Shown here: positions 31,001 through 39,033 of the stretch, in pieces
Layout: each line of letters starts with the position of its first letter
How positions within the stretch are numbered: the first letter of the stretch is position 1
Source of the DNA: Plakobranchus ocellatus
Taxonomy: Eukaryota; Mollusca; Gastropoda; Plakobranchidae
Assembly (NCBI GenBank): GCA_019648995.1
Contig: BLXT01003784.1
Location: 227,232 to 279,419 of the forward strand
Reading direction: 5' to 3'
DNA: 52,188 bases
Program-made: the position numbers and the translations under genes
The notes under the pieces: generated by a model
The model's input: only the letters and a program-made list of their open reading frames with translations
Database searches by the model: none
Told to the model about the DNA's origin: nothing

Positions 31001-32684
31001 ACATCACTGCATTTTGTTGGTGGATTAGTATTTATTATAGGCTAAAGATTTCTCTCATCAAAGAAAAGTCCTACTCCTTGTAGTAGTTTTTTCATCTTCA
31101 GTAGGACTGATTTTGAAGCAAGATGTTTAAATAGACTATTTTGGAAAGAACAAAATACGCAGCCAACTAAAAGGCCCAATGTATGAATAGACTGAAATAG
31201 GTGTGTGAATAAAGGAAGTCTTGATCAAATGATTTTTTAAAGCCTTTCCTATGCTTCAATTAAATGCTCTTCCAGTCATTAGTTTTTATACGGATTGTGA
31301 AATAATGTTGAATTACAACTTCGATTCAATGTGTAAATGACAGTATGAGTATGAGAAAAAATTTTTTAAAGACAAAAGCAAGCAAAAAAAAAAAAAGAAT
31401 GAATTTAACAAAAACAAATGAATGAACAGTAAAATTATAAGAATTTTATAAGACCTGGGGTCACTATTCCAAGGGTTGCTTAAAAAAAAAATTTACTAAG
31501 CTCAAGTACGAAGACATTTAACAACCCTTTGACACCATAAAGTTGCAAACACAGTGGATCCGTTAACCTCACGACTACTGGCAATTATACCCTGTGACCT
31601 AACGTTCCATTGACAGGGATCTTATTTATCGCTACCAAAATACAAGTTGGCCCTACAGTGGATATGTGGTGTCTGTCTGCCGTCAGTTGTCTACCTCGTG
31701 CCCAAAAAAATTTAACGTGAGGTTTTTAAGGATGCAATAAAATTATCCCGTTTTTCCCTCAGCATCATTGTGTTTTTTCAGTGTCTTCCAGTGCATTCAT
31801 TTCATTTTAACAGTTGTTAAACTTTAAATTGAGTGTAACAGAAGAGCAGGGACAGTATAAAATGCTTATCTGAGAGTGATCATGAGCTGTTCTTTTGATG
31901 ATAAAGGTTTACAAATATTGATTTCGCGTTTGCCTGTTCTGGGTCCAACTTTGTCCAGTAGCAAAAAAATGTTGCTGGTTTCAAAATTGAAAGTTTCATT
32001 CTTATGTAAGAAACATATTTCTCTTCATCATAGAGAACTTCATCCATTAGATGAAGAAATTGTCCAAAAATTTAGGCCTTATTGCCTTTGGTAGAAACGT
32101 CTTCTTTTTAGCCAATGCAATAAGTAAGTTTCACTCCTTCTATATCGATGGCCATAACTTATGCAGGTTCATGCATCATTTCTTCTCAGGCAGGACATAA
32201 CACCCAGCATCGTCCTGAGCCACTGTGTATGGTATCTCACCTCACCTTAATGGGATTACAGCGGGATGTTAGATAGACGGATCCACTGTGTCTACAGTTT
32301 AATAAAGGTACTATATTTAACTGCATAAATTATTTTTTCATGCCTTGAGCTAGATCCAATGCATCACAATTTTTTTTTCCCAAAAAAATTTTGCTATACA
32401 ATATATAAGCCTAGACCTATTTTATTTTTAGTTACAAGATCTAGTAGATCCAAGAAAAATTTAGGCTTACTTTTTATTGCTTTTTGAACATTATTTTAAA
32501 ATAATTCAATCACAAAAAAGAGAACACTTACATGTACTTTTTGAGCATTATTGGTTTCCTCATATAATTTATAGGTTCCACACAAGAGTAAGTTCTCAAA
32601 TCCATCAAAAGGGCACCATTCCACTGTGTCAGCATTCAAGCCAGTGTCTATTTTCTGAATCACTGAGCTATGTTCCACAGCCAT
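9878..32684 (-). CDS. DPH7: DPH7, diphthine methyl esterase (8 exons)
   Basis: Coding exons in order: 32684-32532, 29348-29142, 27592-27489, 25049-24895, 24707-24638, 22632-22567, 18068-17899, 10089-9878. All introns are GT-AG and all phases join, giving 1137 bases, 378 aa plus stop. DPH7 (WDR85/Rrt2) is a cytosolic WD40 protein that removes the methyl ester from diphthine on eEF2, just before the final amidation to diphthamide. Family hallmarks seen in order: NADTVEWCP (exon 1), GVLDIKW and FGLVDAEG (exon 2), ASDSSG, SWQAHDYEAWI, FSGGDD and GWDIRD (exons 4-5), MGVCSIQSHP, SGSYDEDILVWDKR, GGGVWRIKWNP, AYGADWCRLD, ATCSFYDHSLHLWEW (exon 8). The start is the first ATG before NADTVEWCP, in good context (AGCATGG). 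It is shorter than human DPH7 (about 452 aa), mainly because a long low-complexity insert before the last blade is missing. Introns 6 and 7 are swollen by LINE insertions. Confidence 0.95.
10090..11040. other. DPH7 intron 7, unique-looking part
   Basis: AT-rich intron sequence with poly-T/poly-A runs; no coding similarity or structured repeat seen before the LINE-derived section begins near 11.1 kb. Confidence 0.5.
11198..11600 (+). repeat. Two ~200-bp tandem monomers at LINE 5' end
   Basis: Units starting near 11198 and 11396 share GAACTGCCTCTCGTCGGTAC, then GACATCACTTT.TCTCCACCT.GCTTTGTCTTCT and CCACTTCCTTTC. Period about 198 bp. Several LINE groups carry tandem 5' monomers that act as the internal promoter; that function is inferred from position only. 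Confidence 0.7.
12300..12900 (+). pseudogene. LINE APE endonuclease fragment
   Basis: Pieces of an exonuclease-endonuclease-phosphatase fold in shifting frames: AVVALQECR-like near 12.37 kb with the catalytic Glu, QGDLNMHFTAWG near 12.65 kb with the D-x-N pair, and SNHFPLLLT-like near 12.87 kb where the SDH motif would sit (N for D). Frames are broken, so no active enzyme is made. Confidence 0.75.
13545..14302 (-). mobile_element. Nested 5'-truncated LINE copy, antisense
   Basis: A 758-bp copy of the same LINE family inserted on the minus strand into the larger LINE. It codes for the RNase H end (FVWIPAHASIQGNENVDKLA) and the C-terminal segment (RLQVGHTWLTQSYL, then LLCYACDS, RIVGYLKELGFYG), parallel to 16.2-16.7 kb. 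Its 3' end has an (AATC)n tail abutting the left target duplication. The sequence TCCAAACAGAA flanks it at 13534-13544 and 14303-14313. The C-terminal half (13727-13975) is still open, so it is younger than its host, though the expected His of the Cys/His motif is Tyr. Confidence 0.9.
14537..15130 (+). pseudogene. LINE reverse transcriptase fragment
   Basis: Carries the RT blocks in shifting frames: LLSKVQCGFRKDYST (block 2-like), SILSP.LFNL-like near 14.92 kb, and FATYAEG near 15.01 kb in place of F.YADD. Loss of both the second catalytic Asp and the frame shows that it is inactive. Confidence 0.8.
15880..16660 (+). pseudogene. LINE RNase H and C-terminal Cys/His fragment
   Basis: RNase H start YAVYTDSSK (first catalytic Asp) near 15.89 kb, then YNDSLSALHAI near 16.09 kb, and DKLAKAAL near 16.24 kb. 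From 16.44 kb follows WVDHIWLNQSYLLKNEEQ and CYASDS..TVQHIL..C, the conserved tail of I-type elements. Several stops and shifts. It matches the nested antisense copy at 13545-14302. Confidence 0.8.
16847..17293. mobile_element. piggyBac-like TTAA MITE, 447 bp
   Basis: Ends are inverted: CCCTATCTGCA at the left and TACGGATAGGG at the right (reverse complement CCCTATCCGTA). It is flanked by TTAT at 16843-16846 (a mutated TTAA) and TTAA at 17294-17297. The uninterrupted site is visible in the nested LINE copy at about 13.58 kb, whose minus strand reads through ATCACGGCTTAATGGTGGAC. CCCT-type ends plus TTAA duplication are piggyBac traits. The interior repeats a GGGTAAC...CCCCCA hairpin-like word about four times and has no coding capacity. 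Confidence 0.85.
17336..17898. other. DPH7 intron 7, 5' part
   Basis: AT-rich intron sequence between the LINE tail and exon 7, with poly-A and poly-T tracts. No recognised element. Confidence 0.5.
17899..18068 (-). CDS. DPH7: DPH7 exon 7
   Basis: Acceptor GTTGCAG upstream of 18068 and donor GTATGT after 17899. Codes for the blade YDEDILVWDKR, then LGGGVWRIKWNP and a blade ending in IVDYRNA. Enters in phase 2 (first base completes Ser) and leaves in phase 1. Confidence 0.95.
18069..18619. other. DPH7 intron 6, next to exon 7
   Basis: AT-rich, with a poly-T/A run next to the acceptor; nothing else recognised before the LINE-derived part. Confidence 0.5.
18620..20975 (+). mobile_element. Decayed RTE-like LINE in DPH7 intron 6
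   Basis: Endonuclease tail near 18.63-18.77 kb (IIIDFNVKVGDERAED, then LIEWCQIND), a linker rich in Lys/Glu, and RT pieces from about 19.5 kb: PTGPDY-like near 19.58 kb, FIVLPMTPR before and TISSMSHFTKIV after the SINE, KAFDRVKHEVL near 20.28 kb, and LRYADVTVLITES near 20.51 kb, where YADD has become YADV. The last part near 20.87-20.97 kb matches the C-terminal region seen at 42.1 kb. The hit pattern resembles elements often mislabelled craniofacial development protein 2-like, which are RTE/BovB-type; clade assignment is inference. Confidence 0.8.
19757..20017 (+). mobile_element. tRNA-derived SINE inside the LINE
   Basis: Starts GCGGTGGCTCATCTGG, with an A-box-like TGGCTCATCTGG at 19761-19772 and a perfect B box GGTTCGATTCC at 19805-19815. 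The body ends in repeated CTTTA before the flank. Near-identical 19-bp flanks, TTACCTATGACACC(G/A)AGGA, at 19738-19756 and 20018-20036 are target-site duplications. They interrupt the LINE reading frame exactly. It is not a tRNA gene: the sequence after the B box is unrelated to an acceptor stem. Confidence 0.88.
20976..22566. other. DPH7 intron 6, remainder
   Basis: AT-rich, no gene recognised. The minus open frame at 21043-21240 contains a (GT)n/(AC)n stretch and no domain that I can name; it is probably part of an unidentified repeat. Confidence 0.4.
22567..22632 (-). CDS. DPH7: DPH7 exon 6 (66-bp micro-exon)
   Basis: Acceptor TTTCTTAG before 22632 and donor GTAGGG after 22567. Encodes HQMGVCSIQSHP and FASG, the blade segment that in other DPH7 proteins reads HTMGVCSIQS...ATGS. 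Both boundaries are phase 2, which joins AG|G (Arg) upstream and AG|T (Ser) downstream. Confidence 0.93.
22633..24637. other. DPH7 intron 5
   Basis: AT-rich; contains purine-rich simple sequence near 22.73-22.77 kb and the 80-bp tandem duplication at 23147-23306. The stretch around 23.6-24.2 kb has AATAAA words and slightly GC-richer patches that might be an old LTR, but no paired LTR or coding part was found. Confidence 0.45.
23147..23306. repeat. 80-bp near-perfect tandem duplication
   Basis: Copy 1 at 23147-23226 and copy 2 at 23227-23306 both run from ACATTTGTAACAGG to CCTGTTGTCTGT. The only difference seen is CGTACC versus CATACC. The low divergence suggests a recent event or an assembly artefact. 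Confidence 0.95.
24638..24707 (-). CDS. DPH7: DPH7 exon 5
   Basis: Acceptor TTATTAG, donor GTAAGA. Encodes GDDCRLKGWDIRD and PVFISK; the GGDD..L.GWD motif across the exon 4/5 join is the strongest WD blade of the family. Confidence 0.94.
24895..25049 (-). CDS. DPH7: DPH7 exon 4
   Basis: Acceptor TTTCTAG before 25049 and donor GTATAA after 24895. Encodes AASDSSGFLSILD and SWQAHDYEAWITAF, a blade that ends in FS before the GGDD motif. The acceptor choice is fixed by phase: GG from exon 3 plus A gives Gly. Confidence 0.94.
25545..25691. repeat. ~76-bp tandem duplication
   Basis: Two diverged units share AGACAAAGTCA.AATCCAGGCCT, TTATTTGC and GGACAGACA. GC-richer than its surroundings. Confidence 0.75.
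27096..27191. repeat. 48-bp tandem duplication
   Basis: Units start at 27096 and 27144 with TACGTCTTCAAACCACAGCC, then CCCCACTGTTTTTCTTTCTC. One clear difference (TA versus TG). It explains the repeated peptide in the overlapping open frames on both strands. Confidence 0.92.
27489..27592 (-). CDS. DPH7: DPH7 exon 3
   Basis: Acceptor TTCCTCAG before 27592 and donor GTAAAA after 27489. Encodes LFAVNEACI, a Lys/Ser linker, and LGLSLGFSSSVGG, which matches the LALSLDWS position of other DPH7 proteins. This exon is shorter than 60 codons but is required for the phase to join exon 2 (phase 0) to exon 4 (phase 2). Confidence 0.9.
27593..28613. other. DPH7 intron 2, 3' part
   Basis: AT-rich; nothing recognised apart from poly-A runs. 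Confidence 0.45.
28618..28848. mobile_element. TTAA-flanked MITE, 231 bp
   Basis: Left end CTCATAAACCGTT (28618-28630) and right end AACGGTTTAAGAG (28836-28848) are 13-bp inverted repeats with one mismatch. TTAA directly flanks both sides (28614-28617, 28849-28852). No coding capacity. TTAA duplication points to a piggyBac-type mobiliser, but the ends differ from those of the unit at 16847. Confidence 0.75.
28985..29025. repeat. Short (CT)n tract
   Basis: CCCCCTCTCTCTCTCTCT near 29.0 kb, in DPH7 intron 2. Confidence 0.8.
29142..29348 (-). CDS. DPH7: DPH7 exon 2
   Basis: Acceptor CTCAAAG before 29348 and donor GTAATT after 29142. Encodes a variable linker, IGKVSVYRLTF, then MCGVLDIKWPE and VVFGLVDAEGFCQ (blade 2). 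Both boundaries are phase 0. Confidence 0.94.
29551..29799. repeat. Three ~84-bp tandem repeats
   Basis: Units start at 29551, 29631 and 29715 with TTGTTATTGAA.TCATGCAG, followed by CACTTCTGG.TTGATTTATAA and ACATTTTA...TTA.ATCAATGTA. They are 80-85% or more alike; lengths 80, 84 and about 85. A minisatellite seed in DPH7 intron 1. Confidence 0.9.
29800..31548. other. DPH7 intron 1, unique part
   Basis: AT-rich, with no coding similarity. The 30139-30345 (+) open frame has no recognisable domain and is taken as chance. Confidence 0.4.
31549..32291. repeat. Segment bounded by 15-bp perfect inverted repeats
   Basis: ACACAGTGGATCCGT at 31549-31563 and its exact reverse complement at 32277-32291, 743 bp apart. 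The interior has no coding domain. No flanking duplication was found (AAGTTGCA left, CTACAGTT right), so a DNA-transposon MITE is possible but not proven. Confidence 0.5.
32532..32684 (-). CDS. DPH7: DPH7 exon 1 (coding)
   Basis: ATG 32684-32682 in context AGCATGG. Encodes 51 residues with NADTVEWCPFDG and LLLCGTYKL, the N-terminal DPH7 signature. Donor CAT|GTAAGT at 32531 is a full consensus. An earlier GT (AAA|GTACAT) would also be possible but is weaker. Confidence 0.94.
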
Positions 32685-34083
32685 GCTGAACAGAATGCTT
32701 TTGAAAACAATTTTGAAGAAGGAAGAAGCTTGGAAGACCAGATTATTAGTCTGCCAGGCAGATTGCCTTAGGAGACAAAGATTGAGTTTTTCAGACCACA
32801 ACGAACGAGATGAGATATATACTAGAGATCAGGATGAATCTGGTATTGCAAAAAAAGATGTAGGATATATATTATTTTAAAATTATTCATTTAATGGATG
32901 AGTAATGTGCGTATATGAAAATAAACCGATAAATTTATTTTGTATGCTAGGCCTCTCTTGTAAACTTTAAATCATCAAACCAGCTATGGTGTTTTCCTGC
33001 GGCAGCTGTAACGCTTGAAACCTATGTTTTGGGGTTTATGGAATATTGTTGATTTATTTCAGATCATAGAGAAATATGAATTTTTCACAAAATCTATATT
33101 TTGTCATAAGGTTTTCAGTTGAACAGAAAGTGGATCAAAAGATAAACCGATGTTCTGAAATCTACACACATGCTTTTTTTAAAAACCTTTTTAAAATTGA
33201 ATTACAACCAAAGCACTTTATCACCCTTGCCCTGTTTGCAATCAACTAACTGTGCATAAGTGGTATACAGCCGGCCTTTTTTTTTTTAACACATCATCAA
33301 TAAGAGTTTTAAGACCAATCATCATAAATTTTAGACAGCTTTCAATATAAAAAAAAATTGCACAGAGTACACTAAAAAAAGTAAAAGTACTGAAATGACA
33401 GAGAAGACTCATCGGCAGTTGAAACTCAATGTAGCAGGTCATCTTTATCTCAGGCTGTGACAAACCATGACTGACACATTAGTTTCAAAGTCTTTATTAG
33501 AAGATTCGTTTCATAAAATGAACTTATTTCTAAAAAAAAATATAATGAAAAATTTAGGGTCTGTAGAGTGACCTTGAGAATTAACAAATTGTATTGAAAT
33601 TTTTATCTAGGATAATAGGCCTGATAAAAAAAATAATGTTTAAATGAATAAAATCTAGGTATTAAGGGAGCAAGTTACTGAGTATGTGGGGGAAAGTATA
33701 AGAAGTTTACAGCACAGGACCGGATCTGGGGGGGGGGGGGGGCCCCCTGAATCCCTGTTGGGCCTAAAATTGTAATTTTAAAATAAATTAAAGCTTTACT
33801 TTAAAAAAAAATTAAGCCTGAAAACTTGAATTCAGGGCGTCTGATGGCATATAAGGCGAATGAGACTAGTACTAATGGACCTATTTCACACCTAGCTGAC
33901 AATGCTAGGTGTGACTCGTTCAAATGCAGGCAGCATGCATGCCTTCAATTGCTGCAAACAATTTTTTGTTATCCAGTTGGTAGTGTGCATACGTCATGCA
34001 GACAACAAGTTTTGCTATTACAAGCCACGACAAATCTGTTAAGATATTGGTGGGAAGGATGAGATTGTACACCTCGTCTTTTA
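32685..34083. other. DPH7 5' flank to Harbinger element
   Basis: The DPH7 promoter and 5' UTR should start here, but no TATA or other element stands out. It holds a G15-type run with CCCCC at about 33728-33750 and a perfect 10-bp hairpin at 33887-33913 (CACACCTAGC / GCTAGGTGTG, 7-base loop) just before the Harbinger transposase, possibly part of its left terminal region. Confidence 0.45.
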
Positions 34084-34866
34084 ATGATGACTGACACTGA
34101 AGTACCCGATGCTTTGGCACTTTTTGTGATATTGAAAAAGAAAACCAATGGCAAAAAGCGGAAAATCTGGTCAAAAGACTGGTTGTTGATGAAAAATATT
34201 TTCTCTCATGCGAATCTTTTGGAAAAGATAAGGGCTTATCCTAAGGACTTCAACAATTTCATGAGAATGGACGAAGATACATCTTTACATTTATTATCGC
34301 TGGTGTCACCATTGATATCTAAACAATCAACAGTGATGTGCTCTGCCATACGCCTTCATGAGAGGCTCAAGGCCACTCTATGTTACCTAGCCACAGCTTG
34401 AAGTTATCAAGATCTCAAATTCTCAGCCTGCATTTCCCAACCAACTCTGTCTAAGTTAAAACCTGAAACCTGCTCTGCAATTTATGAAGTTCTTGTCAAG
34501 GACTATTTGCAGGTAGTATTGATTTTTTGCTATCTTTTTGCATTGAAATATTCCGGTTGAAGAAATGTGCGTATACCTAAACGCAGAACATAAAACAATT
34601 GTGGCTTTTTTTGACATTTTTTTTTCATATTATTTAGTTAGTAATTTTGATACTTTTTTAAAACCTATGTTTAAATTCCATCATTCATACCTAAAAAATT
34701 ACATTTTTAAACAGATCTCATATTGACTTTTAAGAGAAATATATTATGTCCAGAATATACATTTCATAGTGAATAAGCTATGTATCTTTTCCAGGCAAAA
34801 GAGTCTTGACGACCCAAACATATTTTTACTGAGGTAAAATAATTATAGTGTATAAATATATGCGTT

Positions 34867-34939
<73 letters not shown>

Positions 34940-36976
34940 CACACACACACATATATTTCATCCATTCTGAAAAAAACCCATCACATAATTTTTACCCTTG
35001 TAAACAAATTGCGACGAAAAAATAGAGAGCTTTTGAAAGTTTATTCAACATGAATACATGTATAAAGCATCATACAAGACTAAATTAATTAATAAGAAAG
35101 AATAGCACTTGTAATTTTACACTATGGAAAGCAAGAACACATAATTGTAAGAGATAGAACACCTTTGGAAATGAATATTACATATATATTATATTTACAG
35201 GGCTGCTTTTGTGTATGTCACTCATAAAAGACGCAACTGCTTTTCCAATCTAGCTCATTCTACTTTGCCCATCTCTTTCTGTCTCACCTCACTCTTTTCG
35301 TCCTCTCTTTCCTCCAACCCCCACTGTTTTACTCTCTCCTGAGAACTCTCTCTTCTCTTTTCATCTATCTCTTTCTTTCATGACAGATAGCCAAAACCAC
35401 TTTCAAAAATCATTTACTGACAAGCGTTGACAAATATAATAACTGATAAGACTGATCATTATGATATGGATGTCTCATTCAGCACTCATGGAGCTCATTT
35501 GTATGCTACTGGTTGTTGCCTGCATAGGATTTGGCATTGTCAGGAAAGTGTGGGAGGTTTCTTTGGGCAGTTTTCCTAGTTCAGCCTCGAACAAATTATC
35601 ACTCATGTACTTCTGGGCATAAATTTTCTACATAGAAGGCAGTTGACCGAGTCTTTAGGCAATATTTTTGCTGAATGTATCATACCCATCCTTAACTGAT
35701 GCTATCAGAGGATTGAGCAGTCTTGTTGTACCAAGTCCAAGAAGTTAATCATCGGAGTTTCTTTTTCTTCTTTTTTTTTATGCAAATTTGTGGCATGTGA
35801 GTGTTAAGTGTGTGACTGTTTGTGCTTGATGGTAGAGGCTACGATGCACCCGATGCTTTAGTTGAGGATTTGACTTGATAGCAAAGATATGGAACAGGTC
35901 ACTACATCTCTGGATGAGCTTGATGGCAGAAGCTGGGATCTTGCCAAAGCTTGGCTGGACTGACTGGATGGCATAAGTTGAGAAACAGCTGATGTGTGAC
36001 TGGATAGCCACAGCTGTGTCTCAAGGTCTCCAAGTTGGCTTTCCAAACCAGCCTCACCTACTCCTGCCATATATGGCTCTGTTGCAGAAGACAATGGCAT
36101 CTGGGTGGAACAATTAGAATTGAAAAAGAAAATTGAATTGAATTCGATAAAAGGATATAATTTTTTGTTACAAAATACAATATTTAAAAAGATTAAAATG
36201 CAAGTATTGCATTGAGATTGTCATAACTTCTTTTCACAATATCTTTTTTCAGTTTCCCTCAACAGGAACTGAATGGCATCAGCAAACTAAGCTTTTCAAA
36301 AACGTGGCCATTTGGAGCTGAAGACAGGAAGCATGTAGCAACCATCCCACCACCTGGATCAGGTTCTTTTTCTTAGAATTATAAAGGAATTCACAGCATG
36401 GCAAATGCCAATTATGAGCTTCTGTACATAAATTCTGGAACAAATGATAGAGTGTCAGATGGTAGAGTGATAGAAAACACAGATTTCTACCAAAGACGCT
36501 GCAATGGGCTGTTGGGTTTGCCAGGTATCAATCCAAGCAATGGACTGCCTTATGTATTTATGTCAGATGAAGCTTTTTCTCTTAGGGAACTTTTTGAAAC
36601 TTTACACTGTAAGACCTTAAGATGCTCAGAGGAGAATATTTAATAACAGACTGTCTCGCAAACGCAGTGTTATTGAAAATGTTTTCGGAATATTAGTTTC
36701 ACGCTTCGGCGTTTTACAAAAAGAATCATCTTGAAGCGTGAACATTCTGACTCAGCTGTTCTGTGCTTTAGATAACTTTCTCTGAAGAAATACATGTGCA
36801 AATTAGACACCCACCGAATTGTTTGATTCTGAAAACCCATGCAGCCATGAAATAACAAGTGGCCTTCGAGGGGAAAGCAGTAATGTTGCTGAACCAGCCA
36901 AAGCAGGAACGCATCAGAGGAAGCTAAACCTGTCATAGACAACTTCATAACTTATTTAACACCATCACCAAAGTAA
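34084..36976 (+). pseudogene. PIF/Harbinger transposase, broken, two exons
   Basis: Exon 1 (34084-34515) codes for the N-terminal region: IWSKDWLLMK, NNFMRMDEDTSLHLLSLV, RLKATLCYLATA, then an in-frame TGA followed by SYQDLKFSACISQPTLSK and donor CAG|GTAGTA. Exon 2 starts after TTTTTTCAG at 36253. It carries EDRKHVATIPPPGSGS (first catalytic Asp), YELLYINSGTNDRVSDG (second Asp), VFMSDEAFSL (catalytic Glu), NRLSRKRSVIENVFGILVSR, and ends EEAKPVIDNFITYL, TAA 36974-36976. All three DDE residues are present, but stops and frameshifts kill the frame. The family cuts and pastes DNA with 3-bp TWA duplications. Its partner is the MADF gene on the other strand. Confidence 0.88.
34871..34950. repeat. 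(AT)31 then (CA)8 microsatellite
   Basis: Pure AT dinucleotides at 34871-34932 followed by CA dinucleotides at 34934-34950, inside the transposase intron. Such long AT runs are unstable and prone to assembly error. Confidence 0.95.
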
Positions 36977-37898
36977 CATGGCAAGACAAATACTCAGTTT
37001 AAAAAAAGTTCATTTTTAAGTACTGGCATGGATTTGTGAGCCATATCTCTACTTTACTGTTGAAGTATGCCAAAATAAACATCAAATTTACATACCCAGG
37101 CTCAAGATTTCTTTTAGAACGTCTGATTCAATTAATATTGTGTTTTTGGGGGGTTTTTTTGTTGTTTGTTTTTTTGTTTACATATTGAGGATGCATTATG
37201 TGATGGGTCTTGCAATAATACTTTCTCAAAGAATCAGAACCTATTTATCGCACAATCAAGTGGATTAGATTCTGAGCATAAAATGAAATCGTTTCATTTA
37301 ATGACAAGAAATAAATAAGTGAATACAAAAAAAAATATTTTTGTAGAATTTCACATGAAGAAAAGAGGCCTTTTCTTTCACAGTTAGATTCAATCTAAAT
37401 CTTGCACATCCAATAACAGCAAATATTTAAACAAATTTTATGATATAACATGTGCATTGAAAAAGAGAAAGACTTGTACCTCCATATATTAAAAAGTGAG
37501 TCTACCTGACTCTCAATGTCATCCTGATCTTCCTGCTGTGAATACTCAATATTTGATCGTGTTCCTCATGGAATTTCTTGATCTCTTAAGAACATGAAAT
37601 TATTAAAGTACCATGGCCTCGGTTCGTAAATTTCTTCAGTGCCAGCACCTGACGATTTGGACAGCTCGTGTTTTTTTAATTCTCTTCTGAAAGCACTTCT
37701 CAAATTCTTTTTTTTCTTTACAACCATATGTCCCTGTTTGTGTGGTGATCAAACTGCCTAGCAATCTCAGCAGATTTTCATAAGTTTTATCTTTAAAAAA
37801 TTTGTTGCCAAAGTCTTTTGATTTTATTTTCTACAAACATTCCAAAGAACGGTAGGCTTAATAAATTCCAAGATGAGTTCTTTGTTGCAAGAAGACAT
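35475..37898 (-). pseudogene. Harbinger MADF/Myb-like partner gene, broken
   Basis: Exon 1 (37898-37506) opens with MSSCNKELILEFIKPTVLWNV, the start of a MADF DNA-binding domain (ELI.LY...LWN), then after shifts KKNLRSAFRRELKKHE, SGAGTEEIYEPRPWYF and a donor CAG|GTAGAC. Exon 2 (36100-35475) starts after CCACCCAG; a Ser/Gln-rich stretch is followed by ASVKDGYDTFSKNIA, YMSDNLFEAELGKLPKET and TSSIQMSSMSAE, stop TGA at 35475. Harbinger elements encode such a second protein that takes the transposase to the nucleus and to the ends. Several in-frame stops make it a pseudogene. Its second exon lies inside the intron of the transposase gene on the other strand. Confidence 0.78.
36977..37505. other. 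Harbinger interior, intron of MADF gene
   Basis: AT-rich, non-coding; contains a G/T-rich run at about 37140-37180. Consistent with the MADF intron. Confidence 0.5.
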
Positions 37899-38280
37899 GG
37901 TTTAAAGAAATTTATTTGTTTTCATGAAATATTTAATAGAACACAAAAAAAAAGCTTTGACTGTAAAAAACTAGTAGTAACACAATTTTGGATGGAACAC
38001 AAAATGGTTTGTTTAGACTAGTCATGCAGAGTCCGAGTGACAAAAAAGACACAGACACATGTATACATCTCATATATATATATATATATATGATAGAGCA
38101 TTGTCGGCATGCATAGGACCGGATTGAACAAATGTCTGGGTGTATAATAGGGGTCTTAATCTACACTGTATCATTTAAAATTTTGTGTTTTTCATTCAAT
38201 GACCTGATGCACGATCTGCAAAAAATCTCTGGTCTCTCTAACCTCAGTGTCTTGAAGTCAATTACTATACTTAAATGAGA
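37899..38280. other. Right flank of Harbinger element
   Basis: AT-rich with an (AT)n run at 38069-38091. I looked for terminal inverted repeats pairing with the 33.7-33.9 kb region and found none convincing; GGACCGGAT occurs in both flanks (33718 and 38117) but in the same orientation. Confidence 0.4.
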
Positions 38281-38665
38281 TATCCAGATCCTGGTTAAAA
38301 AACATCTAGATCTAGATTCTAGGTCTATTTTAGATGTAATCATGATCTAGATCTAGATCTAGATGTTGGGCTACATGGTGGAAATATGTGGAAGCAAAAT
38401 TTTATTCTATATAGTGGAAATATTTCTATCTCTAGAATCTATATATCTGGAGTCTTGAGCTAGATCTCCTCTAAATCATTTTTTTTTTCAGTACACTAGA
38501 TCTACATCTAAATTTAGATTATGCCTCTATGCATCAAAGGTTGTTTTGTAGCGCAGACTATAGAATCTAGATCTAGATCTACATCTACAAGACAAGTGCA
38601 ATGAGTGACTAAATAGGCTTTAGACCCTCAATGATCTAGATCTAGATAATCTTGATTTATATGGA
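38281..38665. repeat. AGATCTAGATCT-rich tract upstream of GET4
   Basis: Many perfect copies of ATCTAGATCTAGATCTAGAT-type words at 38304, 38346, 38567 and 38635. It lies 260-640 bp upstream of the GET4 start codon, where promoter elements would be expected. No TATA box was recognised. Confidence 0.75.
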
Positions 38666-38923
38666 TGCTAACTAAGATCTAGCCCTATGCTTGGTTATAT
38701 ATTAAGCTTAGAAATAACGAGTTCGCAGACTCAACTCCTACCCACTCCCATACATCATTTCAGTCTTTTCTAATGATCTAAGTGGTCTTTTTAGTTCAAT
38801 GAGAGCTCACTTATAGTCGAGGCCGACGAGGATGTGATTTTTCTTTTTTTTTTTTTTTCGTTCCTCAGCGCAGTCAAAATTTTTTAGTTGTCGTTGTTTG
38901 TAATTTGTATCACTGAAAAGAAA

Positions 38924-39033
38924 ATGGCAGCGACTTCGCGTGGCGTAGACCGTGTCCTTGCTAAATGCGAAGCATGTATAAATGCAGGAAATTATTATGA
39001 AGCGCATCAAATGTTTAGAACTGTTTATTTCAG
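38924..39033 (+). CDS. GET4: GET4 exon 1
   Basis: ATG in context AAAAATGG; encodes [19 protein letters not shown] and [14 protein letters not shown], the first helical pair. Donor CAG|GTAGAG at 39034. Ends in phase 2 (AG|G, Arg). Confidence 0.95.

Noticed and set aside
33716..38125. AGGACCGGAT in both flanks as the terminal repeats of the Harbinger element
   Set aside because: Both copies are in the same orientation, and the similarity stops after about 10 bases; Harbinger ends must be inverted.
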